Assembly: GCA_947167715.1 (NCBI GenBank)
Contig: CAMVJD010000032.1
Coordinates: 1 to 33,619, forward strand
Source of the DNA: an uncultured Eubacteriaceae bacterium
GTDB taxonomy: Bacteria > Bacillota > Clostridia > Lachnospirales > CAG-274
Length of the DNA stretch: 33,619 nt
Direction of reading: 5' to 3'
Shown: in pieces, positions 17,717 through 24,691 of the stretch
Position numbering within the stretch: the first letter of the stretch is position 1
How the letters are laid out: every line of letters begins with the position of its first letter
Translations under genes and position numbers: made by a program
Notes under the pieces: model-generated
What the model was told of the DNA's origin: nothing
Seen by the model: the letters and a program-made list of their open reading frames with translations, nothing else
Databases searched by the model: none

Positions 17717-19372
17717 ATGGCTGCAGAATTGATAAGCAATTACAATCAGTTTGTGGATGCCGTCGGGACGCTTGGAGAATGTACCGATGATTACCTTTTT
17801 TTCGGCGAGTTAAAGCGCGATGTAATTAATTTTTCGGCGCGTGCAGCCGCAAAATTCGGTATGCCGGGTGAATATTACGAAAATGCGCTTAAAGTGTTTT
17901 CCACCTTTATGCACCCCGATGACTATCCCGATTTTGTAAAAAACATTACGGATATGCGCACCGAGCATAAATTTGAGTTTTCGCAGGACTGCCGTTGGTA
18001 TGACAATATGGGCAACCCGGTTTGGGTGCATATGCGCGCAAAAATTTTAAAGGGCAAAAACGGCAACCCCGACCTTGTTGTGGGCACCGTTGCCGAAATA
18101 GGCCAAAGACGAAAGGCCGACAATATAACAGGCTTTCGCGACAGCAAGGCGCTTTATGCAAAGCTTGAGCACAATATACCCCAAAGCGGGTTTATCATGC
18201 GCCTTTTTATACGCAATATGTACGAGCTGCGCGTAAAGCACGGCGACGAAATGGTCGAAAGGCTGCAAAGGTTTGTTTCAAACTCCATCAGCGAATATCT
18301 CGGTGAGGGACAGGTATGCTATTACCGCGCAAGGGGTGCTTTTTCCGTTTTTTCCGAAACGGGAAATGCCGAGGATGCATTTACGCTTTTTAAGAAAATT
18401 AGTGATATGGCCGCAAATATAAACGCAAGGCTGGGATACTTATTTACATTTAAGTTGCGTGCAGGTGTTGTAACACACGAAAATTACGGCACCAGCGTTT
18501 TGGAATTGGTTAAAAAATGCGAATTTTCTTCCACCTTTGTTACATCGTTAAACAGCAAAAGCTTTTATATATTTGACCCGTCGGATTACGAAAAATACCA
18601 AAAAAGCCGCGAGCTTTTAAGCAAGCTGCAGTTATCGGTAAAAAATAATTTTGACGGCTTTGAGCTTTACTATCAGCCTATATTTAAAACAGCCGATGAC
18701 AGTCTTTACGGCTGTGAGGCACTTTTAAGGTTTTCGGACGAAAAATTCGGCGATGTCAATCCCACCGAATTTGTGCCGTTGCTTGAAGAAAGCGGGCTTA
18801 TAATCCCGGTTGGCAGATGGGCGCTTAAAAAGGCCATTGAACAATGCAAGCAATGGGTCCGTGTACGTCCCGAGATCCGCGTTAATATAAATTTAAGCTA
18901 TGTACAGCTTGAACGCGAAGAGGTCATGCAGGAAATAACCGACATAATCAAAGAAAGCGGCATACATATGGAAAACCTTGCGCTGGAGCTTACCGAAAGC
19001 GGCAACCTGCTTAAAACAGTCGTAATGGACTATGTACAGCGTTTCCACAGCGCGGGCATAAAGCTTGCATTGGACGATTTTGGCATGGGATATTCAAACC
19101 TGCTTTATCTTAACGAAATGTACGTTGACGTGGTAAAAATAGACCGTTCCTTTGTTGAGGCCTGCACAAGCAGCGATTACAGCTACAGCCTGATAAAGCA
19201 TATTGCAGGTATGGCGCACGATGCCAACACCAAAATTTGTATAGAGGGTATAGAAACGCGCAGCGAGCTTGAGCGTATCAAAACGATATCTCCGGATTAT
19301 TACCAGGGCTTCTTTTTCAGCCGTCCTATTCCTTCAAAAGAATTTGAGGCAAAGTATATAAATGAACATTAA
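17717..19372 (+). CDS. Cyclic-di-GMP phosphodiesterase: PAS, degenerate GGDEF, EAL
   Basis: 551 residues from the ATG at 17717, chosen because GAGAGG lies just upstream; an earlier GTG adds 15 unconvincing residues. Residues ~20-130 look like a PAS fold (MHPDDY and the VVGTVAEI exit). Residues ~137-290 are a GGDEF-fold domain opening with NITGF, but the active-site loop has become RARGAFSVF, so no cyclase activity is expected. Residues ~305-551 are an EAL domain with the catalytic set present: Glu334 of EALLR, Asn392 of NINLS, Glu424 of ELTES, Asp453-Asp454 of DDFG, Lys474 of KIDRSF, Glu510 and Gln530. It should hydrolyse c-di-GMP to pGpG in the cytoplasm. The loop is DDFGMG instead of the usual DDFGTG. 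It overlaps the next gene by 11 bases. Confidence 0.9.
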   Translation: MAAELISNYNQFVDAVGTLGECTDDYLFFGELKRDVINFSARAAAKFGMPGEYYENALKVFSTFMHPDDYPDFVKNITDMRTEHKFEFSQDCRWYDNMGNPVWVHMRAKILKGKNGNPDLVVGTVAEIGQRRKADNITGFRDSKALYAKLEHNIPQSGFIMRLFIRNMYELRVKHGDEMVERLQRFVSNSISEYLGEGQVCYYRARGAFSVFSETGNAEDAFTLFKKISDMAANINARLGYLFTFKLRAGVVTHENYGTSVLELVKKCEFSSTFVTSLNSKSFYIFDPSDYEKYQKSRELLSKLQLSVKNNFDGFELYYQPIFKTADDSLYGCEALLRFSDEKFGDVNPTEFVPLLEESGLIIPVGRWALKKAIEQCKQWVRVRPEIRVNINLSYVQLEREEVMQEITDIIKESGIHMENLALELTESGNLLKTVVMDYVQRFHSAGIKLALDDFGMGYSNLLYLNEMYVDVVKIDRSFVEACTSSDYSYSLIKHIAGMAHDANTKICIEGIETRSELERIKTISPDYYQGFFFSRPIPSKEFEAKYINEH

Positions 19373-21032
19373 ACAACAAACCAAAACAGCGCTGCATGCG
19401 GGGATAGTTTTAACTGCGCTTATTCCCCTGCTTGCTGCGCTGTTTTTCAACAGATGCACTATGGACTGGTTTGTGGAAAACAACGATAACTTTTCCATAG
19501 CGGCCGTTACCGGCAATCTTAAATACAGTAATTACTGCATATTTTTAAACCCCGTTTTGTGCGGAGTTATACACAGCATTGCGGCTTTGCTGCCAAAAGC
19601 GGATGCGTTTGCACTCACAAGCCTGATTTTATGTGAGCTTGCCTTTGTTTCGGCTGCGGTGCTTATATTTAAGCGCACAAGCGGTGCAAAAAGGCTTATA
19701 TTTTTAACAGCTGTCGCAGTTTACGCAAGTTTGGGTGTGTACACTCAAAATTTTACCGTTATTGCGGCATTTTTGACTATGACCGGCGCAGTTCCCTTGC
19801 TTTCTGCGGTAATAAGCGGCAAAAGAAACGGTATTCACACGCTGATATCTGTTTTTTTTATTTCCTTTGGCTGTATGTACCGCAGCGAATGTGCATTATT
19901 GTTTATCCCGTTTGCCGCAGTATGCGTACTTGCCGCATTATTTCAAAACAAAGGACAGCAAAAGGCCTTTTGTTTTAACGCGGCGGCGGTACTGCTTCCC
20001 GCAGCGGCAGCGGCGGCCGTGCTTTTCGGCATTGCTCTTGCCGTTTCCGGTACGCCAAATATAAAGGCGGGACTGGACTTTAACACAGCAAGGGCAAGGG
20101 TACAGGACTACCCGCTTCTGCCCTATGAAAAGGCAAAAGAAAGCCTGCCCGCCGATGTGACCGAAAACGATTACACGCTTATAACGCACTTTATGACACC
20201 CGATACACAGCGTATGAATACGGAGTATCTGCGTGCCTTTGCAAATGCGGCGATAGACAGCACACCGAACCGAGCGGAGATAATACGCTCAACGCTTGCA
20301 AAAAACAAGTATTCATTAAAATCGGCTGTCTTGTTTATATTTGCACTTGCGGTATTTTTGACTGTAATGCTTTCACGCGAAAATAAAATCAAAAAAGCCG
20401 CGGCTCTTTTGTGCTTTTTGGGCATACCTATGTGCTGCGCCGTGTTTTTATACCTTGGCAGACTGCCCGAAAGAGTACTTATTTCCGTAATTACGGCGGG
20501 TATGACCTCGCTTTGCGCAATACTATACAACACCGAAATAAAGGACTCAAAGGCGGTATATTTTGTTTTTGCGGTCATTATTGCCGCGGCTTTTGCAAGG
20601 TATGCGGTAAAGGATGCAGGTGGCAAGCCCTCGGCTATATTTACCGCAAAGGTCTATCCCGCCGATTTTGAGGCGCCGCTTGATGCGACCTACACAGACG
20701 GCTGTGTTTTTGTATGGGACACCATAAACTACAGTCTTGCGCCCGCTATGTATTTCAGCGCAAACGGCAAGCTCCCGTCCGAGCAGTTTGAGCTGCACAA
20801 TATTTCGGCAGGCGGCTGGTCCTATATGCAGCTTTATCAAAGACAGGCCTTTGCGGAAATGGGCATACAAAATCCCGCCTATGACCTTGTCTACCGCCCC
20901 GGCACCTACTATGTCGGCGAGCTTTCGGTCATGGAGACCTATATCAAGGAGCATATAGAGCCGAATATCCGCTCCGAGCACATCGGCGATATTTTAAATA
21001 CGCCCGTATATAAATTTTCATTGGAAAAATAG
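19362..21032 (+). CDS. Polytopic membrane protein, family not recognised
   Basis: 556 residues. About ten to twelve hydrophobic segments run from ~15 to ~410, then a ~140-residue soluble C-terminal part (from about VKDAGGKPSA). The layout, many helices followed by an outside domain, resembles membrane glycosyltransferases of the GT-C type or O-antigen-unit handling proteins, but I see no signature that names one. The start overlaps the EAL gene by 11 bases, and wecE follows after 20 bases, so it is probably made with a c-di-GMP phosphodiesterase and a sugar aminotransferase. That context favours a role in surface glycan assembly (inference). Confidence 0.75.
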   Translation: MNIKQQTKTALHAGIVLTALIPLLAALFFNRCTMDWFVENNDNFSIAAVTGNLKYSNYCIFLNPVLCGVIHSIAALLPKADAFALTSLILCELAFVSAAVLIFKRTSGAKRLIFLTAVAVYASLGVYTQNFTVIAAFLTMTGAVPLLSAVISGKRNGIHTLISVFFISFGCMYRSECALLFIPFAAVCVLAALFQNKGQQKAFCFNAAAVLLPAAAAAAVLFGIALAVSGTPNIKAGLDFNTARARVQDYPLLPYEKAKESLPADVTENDYTLITHFMTPDTQRMNTEYLRAFANAAIDSTPNRAEIIRSTLAKNKYSLKSAVLFIFALAVFLTVMLSRENKIKKAAALLCFLGIPMCCAVFLYLGRLPERVLISVITAGMTSLCAILYNTEIKDSKAVYFVFAVIIAAAFARYAVKDAGGKPSAIFTAKVYPADFEAPLDATYTDGCVFVWDTINYSLAPAMYFSANGKLPSEQFELHNISAGGWSYMQLYQRQAFAEMGIQNPAYDLVYRPGTYYVGELSVMETYIKEHIEPNIRSEHIGDILNTPVYKFSLEK

Positions 21033-21052
21033 AACTTAAAGGAGGAAGAACT

Positions 21053-22183
21053 ATGGTACCCTTTAACGTTGCCCCATTTGTGGGAGAGGAATTTGAATAT
21101 ATAAAGCAGGCTATCGAGGCCAACAAAATATCGGGCGACGGCCGCTTTACAAAGCTTTGCAACAAAATTATGGAGGACCGCTTTAAGGCGCAGAAGGTAA
21201 TGCTTACCACAAGCGGCACAAGCGCCCTTGATATGGCAGCCATTTTATGCGATTTTAAGCCCGGCGACGAGGTGATCTTGCCAAGCTATACCTTTTCAAG
21301 CACCGCCACCGCTATGATACTGGGCGGCGCGAAGCTTGTGTTTGTGGATATACGCCCCGATACTATGAATATTGACGAAAAGAAGATCGAACACGCAATA
21401 ACCGACAAAACAAAAGCCATTGTTGTTGTGCATTACGGCGGTGTTGCCTGCGAAATGGACACCATTATGGATATTGCAAAAAAGCATAATTTAAAGGTGA
21501 TAGAGGATGCCGCACAGGCCGTTATGGCCACCTACAAGGGCAGGGCGCTCGGCACCATCGGCGATTTTGGCTGCTACTCCTTCCACGAGACCAAAAATTA
21601 TTCCATGGGTGAGGGCGGCGCCATACTTATAAACGACCCCGAATATAACGAGCGTGCGGAGATACTGCGCGAAAAGGGTACAAACCGCTCCAAATTTTTC
21701 CGCGGTCAGGTTGATAAATACACCTGGGTGGACTTTGGCGACAGCTATCTTCCCAGCGATATAAATGCGGCATATCTTTATGCACAGCTTATGCACGCCG
21801 ACGAGATAAACAATAACCGACTTGAGACCTATAACGCCTATCTTGAAGCATTCAAGCCCCTTGCCGACAGCGGCAGGATAGAGCTCCAGCATATCCCCGA
21901 GGGCTGTGTGCATAATGCGCATATCTTTTATATTAAATTAAAGGACCTTGACGACCGTACAAAATTTATAGAATATATGAAGGACAGCGCCATTTACGCC
22001 GCTTTCCACTATGTACCCCTCCACTCTGCCCCTGCGGGCATTAAATACGGCCGCTTTGACGGCGAGGACGAGTACACCACCAAGGAAAGCGAAAGGCTGG
22101 TAAGATTGCCGCTTTATTACGATATCCATAAGGAAAAGCGCGATCTGGTCATAGACTGCGCATTAAGATATTTTATGGCGTAA
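21053..22183 (+). CDS. wecE: dTDP-4-amino-4,6-dideoxygalactose transaminase (WecE/RffA type)
   Basis: 376 residues, the same length as E. coli WecE, with close agreement through the protein: PFNVAPFVGEEFEY, GDEVILPSYTF, RPDTMNIDE, GVACEMDTIM, EDAAQ, GRALGTIG, GTNRSKFFRGQVDKYTW, TTKESERLVRLPL. The PLP-binding lysine is Lys181 in SFHETKN. The enzyme moves an amino group from glutamate to dTDP-4-keto-6-deoxyglucose, giving dTDP-4-amino-4,6-dideoxygalactose for surface polysaccharides. AAAGGAGG lies upstream of the ATG. No rmlA/rmlB or other sugar-nucleotide genes are close by, so the substrate must come from elsewhere. Confidence 0.93.
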   Translation: MVPFNVAPFVGEEFEYIKQAIEANKISGDGRFTKLCNKIMEDRFKAQKVMLTTSGTSALDMAAILCDFKPGDEVILPSYTFSSTATAMILGGAKLVFVDIRPDTMNIDEKKIEHAITDKTKAIVVVHYGGVACEMDTIMDIAKKHNLKVIEDAAQAVMATYKGRALGTIGDFGCYSFHETKNYSMGEGGAILINDPEYNERAEILREKGTNRSKFFRGQVDKYTWVDFGDSYLPSDINAAYLYAQLMHADEINNNRLETYNAYLEAFKPLADSGRIELQHIPEGCVHNAHIFYIKLKDLDDRTKFIEYMKDSAIYAAFHYVPLHSAPAGIKYGRFDGEDEYTTKESERLVRLPLYYDIHKEKRDLVIDCALRYFMA

Positions 22184-22196
22184 GGTTGTATTTATT

Positions 22197-23063
22197 TTGC
22201 GCAAAGGGACAGAAAATTCATTGAAGAAAAAAATTTTATTAACAATATTATTGATAGCAGCTATCGCAGCTGTAACAATAATGTTTATTATATTGATAGG
22301 CAAAAAGCCAAAAAACACCTCTTTAAGCGGAGAATTATTGATCAAAAATCCAAGCACGGGAAATGGTGATGTTTATCTTTTAACATCAAAAAAGTTCTGT
22401 GGGTATAATATTTATGATCATAATATGATATTTTTGGATAATAGTCCTTATGTTTTCAGCGGGCATACAAGTATAGAAAAATTTGATTTGAACAGCGGCA
22501 TAAACAAAAGCATATATGAGACCCGTCCGCAAGCGAACGGATATTATGATACGATCGAAGCCTTGGTACCAATAGATGAAAACAACATTCTTATTTCGGT
22601 AAACGGTAATATCGTTTTGTATAACGAAACGCGCAGCAGCGAAAGCGTAATAATATCGGATGCAGCCGAATTTGATTATAATCACGGTAAACAAATTATA
22701 TACTATCGACAAATTTCAACGGGAAGCATAAATTCCTATGACCTTAATAATAAAACCGTTAATACGATAGCAACAAGCGGAGCTTATCCCAAGATATCAA
22801 AGGATAACCATTATTTGGCATACAAAACAGGTAATGGTTTAGTGGTTACGGATCTTTTGAACCATACGGATCGGGTAGGAAATTTTTATGTCGATTACTA
22901 CAGCTTTTCTCCGGATTCAGTTTATTTGGCTATAGTTAAGTATGAGGATCACACGCTTATGCCAAACCACGAAATAATTGCATGGGATCACAAAAATAAT
23001 TCCGTGATCAAAATAATGGACAAAATACCCTATGGTAAGATCAGCAGCATAGATTGGAGATAG
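22197..23063 (+). CDS. Membrane-anchored propeller-like protein, function unknown
   Basis: 288 residues if the TTG at 22197 is used; a TTG at 22221 (280 residues, opening with KKKILLTILL) is as likely, with AAAGGGA before it. There is no ATG start. A single N-terminal membrane anchor is followed by an outside domain of short beta repeats (NNILISVNGNIVLYNE, SKDNHYLAYKTGNGLVV, FSPDSVYLAIVKY) like TolB/WD40-like propeller blades. It is more AT-rich than wecE before it and starts 13 bases after it. The role is unknown; it may read out or bind at the cell surface. Confidence 0.7.
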   Translation: MRKGTENSLKKKILLTILLIAAIAAVTIMFIILIGKKPKNTSLSGELLIKNPSTGNGDVYLLTSKKFCGYNIYDHNMIFLDNSPYVFSGHTSIEKFDLNSGINKSIYETRPQANGYYDTIEALVPIDENNILISVNGNIVLYNETRSSESVIISDAAEFDYNHGKQIIYYRQISTGSINSYDLNNKTVNTIATSGAYPKISKDNHYLAYKTGNGLVVTDLLNHTDRVGNFYVDYYSFSPDSVYLAIVKYEDHTLMPNHEIIAWDHKNNSVIKIMDKIPYGKISSIDWR

Positions 23064-23074
23064 GGGGCGCGGCG

Positions 23075-23143
23075 CGAGGGACTTTTTCAGTAGTCTCGAG
23101 CCGTCCCCTGTCCTAGTCGGGACAGGGGTCAGACACCTGTCAC
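23075..23143. repeat. Palindromic REP-like element, copy A
   Basis: Three stems follow one another: CGAGGGACT/AGTCTCG (23075-23083, 23092-23098, one bulge), CCCCTGTCC/GGACAGGGG (23105-23113, 23120-23128, 6-base loop), and the near-palindrome ACAGGGGTCAGACACCTGT (23122-23140, one mismatch). The 20-base core GACAGGGGTCAGACACCTGT (23121-23140) recurs at 23810. It contributes the last base of the stop codon of the next minus-strand gene. GC-rich and unlike its AT-rich neighbours. It may also end the plus-strand transcript. Confidence 0.65.
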
Positions 23144-23778
23144 CGACTAATTGCCGCCTCTGTTCCCTGTGTATGACAGTTTAAATGCTTTGCATAGAAT
23201 TCATCACCGGTATTTCCGTATTTACCGGTAGTCGAGTCATAAAAATCCATAAGGGGAAATGTAATTTTTTTCATACTGTAAAAATATGCTTTACTTTCAT
23301 ATTCATCCATATTATAGTCGGGATAAACACTGTCTATATGTTCAAATGATGGAGCTTCGTTTTTTTTAGTAGTATAAAATATTACATTTTCCAATTTACG
23401 GCCAAAACTTATTATGTAATAATTGTTTTCAAAATCCAATTCTATTTCTTGAAATTGATTCGGTAATTCAAGGTTTTTACACAAATTTTTATAGCCTGCT
23501 TCACTGCGGATCTGCCAATACCAGCAAGCGTCATTGCGTTCCGTTCCCGTTATTCCCCAATAATTTTTTACTATACTATTTGCATCTGCATCTACTTCTT
23601 TGTAAAAATTTATATCCATTGTTCCGCCGTAATAAATTATTTCATGTTCACCATTGGAATTTTCTAAAAAGTTCCCGCTTTTCCAATACCAAAAAATTGT
23701 GTAAACGGATAAGAATATAACGCTTATAGCGCAAAAACATAGTAAAAAATTTTTATTTAATAAAATTTTTTTATTCAT
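23140..23778 (-). CDS. Membrane-anchored protein of unknown function, bracketed by repeats
   Basis: 212 residues. A short basic N-terminus, one membrane anchor (about 10-30), then an outside domain with several Tyr/Trp residues (ACWYWQIRSEAGYKNL, NYYIISFGRKLENVIFY). I do not recognise the family. AT-rich with codon use unlike mutS2 or serC. GAGAGGGATAGG lies before the ATG. Its stop codon abuts palindromic repeat copy A, and copy B lies 32 bases upstream of its start, so the whole gene sits between two direct repeats. The last few residues (about AAISR) may be set by the repeat boundary, and truncation is possible. Confidence 0.65.
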   Translation of the reverse strand: MNKKILLNKNFLLCFCAISVIFLSVYTIFWYWKSGNFLENSNGEHEIIYYGGTMDINFYKEVDADANSIVKNYWGITGTERNDACWYWQIRSEAGYKNLCKNLELPNQFQEIELDFENNYYIISFGRKLENVIFYTTKKNEAPSFEHIDSVYPDYNMDEYESKAYFYSMKKITFPLMDFYDSTTGKYGNTGDEFYAKHLNCHTQGTEAAISR

Positions 23779-23809
23779 ACCTATCCCTCTCTTTCTTGGA
23801 CTGTAGCGT

Positions 23810-23829
23810 GACAGGGGTCAGACACCTGT
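23810..23829. repeat. Palindromic REP-like element, copy B (core only)
   Basis: Identical over 20 bases to 23121-23140, in the same orientation, and followed by TACC (CACC in copy A). The first two hairpins of copy A are not repeated here. It lies upstream of the 212-residue gene. Confidence 0.7.
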
Positions 23830-23863
23830 TACCATTGTTTTGACCATTTCCAACAAGACAACG

Positions 23864-23916
23864 AAAAAACGGGTCCATATTCCCGGGCTATTTAAGCCTT
23901 TGGCAACACAGACCCG
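23864..23916 (-). terminator. Terminator of the mutS2-response regulator run
   Basis: On the minus strand CGGGTC (complement of 23911-23916) pairs with GACCCG (complement of 23870-23875); pairing extends inward by about six bases with some G-U pairs. An inner GGCT/AGCC stem fills the loop, and six T follow (23864-23869). It lies ~75 bases past the response regulator stop, so no histidine kinase gene is on this transcript. The bases between (23917-23988) hold no gene. Confidence 0.8.
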
Positions 23917-23988
23917 CCTCTTAAATATTTTCCGAAATTTCTATTATCTCCGACAAATCAAGCTCAAAACCCGGGACTATCCCCTTTA

Positions 23989-24675
23989 TTATTTTGTTTC
24001 AAATTTATATCCGACGCCCCAAACGGTTTTAATGCTCCAGTTATCGGCATAGGGCATTTTTTCTCTTATACGCTTGATATGTACATCCACCGTTCTGGTA
24101 TCGCCCATAAACTCATAGCCCCAAATTTTATCCAGCAGCTGCTCGCGGGTAAATACCTGATTAGGATGCTGTGCAAGGAAATTTAAAAGTTCAAATTCCT
24201 TGGGCGGCAATTCAAGCGCCGCATCGTGGTATGTTACCACATAGGTGGACTGATTGATATTAAGGTTTTGATAAACTATCTGCTTGGGCTCCTCGGCGGG
24301 CTTATTGTCATAGCGCCTTAAAACAGCCTTAACGCGCGCAATAAGCTCCTTGGGGTCAAAGGGCTTTATAATATAGTCGTCTGCGCCCAGTTCAAGGCCG
24401 AGGACCTTATCGAAAACCTCGCCCTTTGCGGTAAGCATAATTATAGGCACATTGCTCTGCTGTCTTATCTCGCGGCACACCTGGTAGCCGTCCAGTTCAG
24501 GAAGCATTATATCCAAAAGCACGATATTGGGCGCATAGTCCTTAAATACGTTTATTGCCGTGCGGCCCGAATATACCTCCCTTGTTTCATAGCCCTCCTT
24601 TTCAAGGTAAAGCGAAATAAGCTCCGCAATATGCTTGTCATCGTCAACTATCAATACTTTGTTTTTATCGCTCAT
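23989..24675 (-). CDS. OmpR/PhoB family response regulator without adjacent kinase
   Basis: 228 residues. Receiver domain 1-~120 with the acidic pair in LIVDDD, phospho-acceptor Asp55 in VLLDIMLPELDG, Thr in MLTAKG and Lys in IKPFDP. The C-terminal winged helix (~130-228) has the family signatures PPKEFELLNFL, TREQLLDKIWGYEF and RTVDVHIKRIREK. It should bind DNA as a dimer when phosphorylated. It lies 16 bases after mutS2 and is followed by a terminator, so the usual sensor kinase is missing; the partner must be encoded elsewhere or another phosphodonor is used. Confidence 0.93.
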   Translation of the reverse strand: MSDKNKVLIVDDDKHIAELISLYLEKEGYETREVYSGRTAINVFKDYAPNIVLLDIMLPELDGYQVCREIRQQSNVPIIMLTAKGEVFDKVLGLELGADDYIIKPFDPKELIARVKAVLRRYDNKPAEEPKQIVYQNLNINQSTYVVTYHDAALELPPKEFELLNFLAQHPNQVFTREQLLDKIWGYEFMGDTRTVDVHIKRIREKMPYADNWSIKTVWGVGYKFETK

Positions 24676-24691
24676 TTTTAATATCCCCTTT

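Noticed and set aside
23075..23143. CRISPR repeat or attachment site
   Set aside because: Only two copies with unequal context and no regular spacers, integrase or cas gene; a REP-like palindrome fits better.
23917..23988. Possible remnant of a histidine kinase after the response regulator
   Set aside because: One minus-strand frame gives about 25 plausible residues, but it has no start codon or family signature, and a terminator follows at once.
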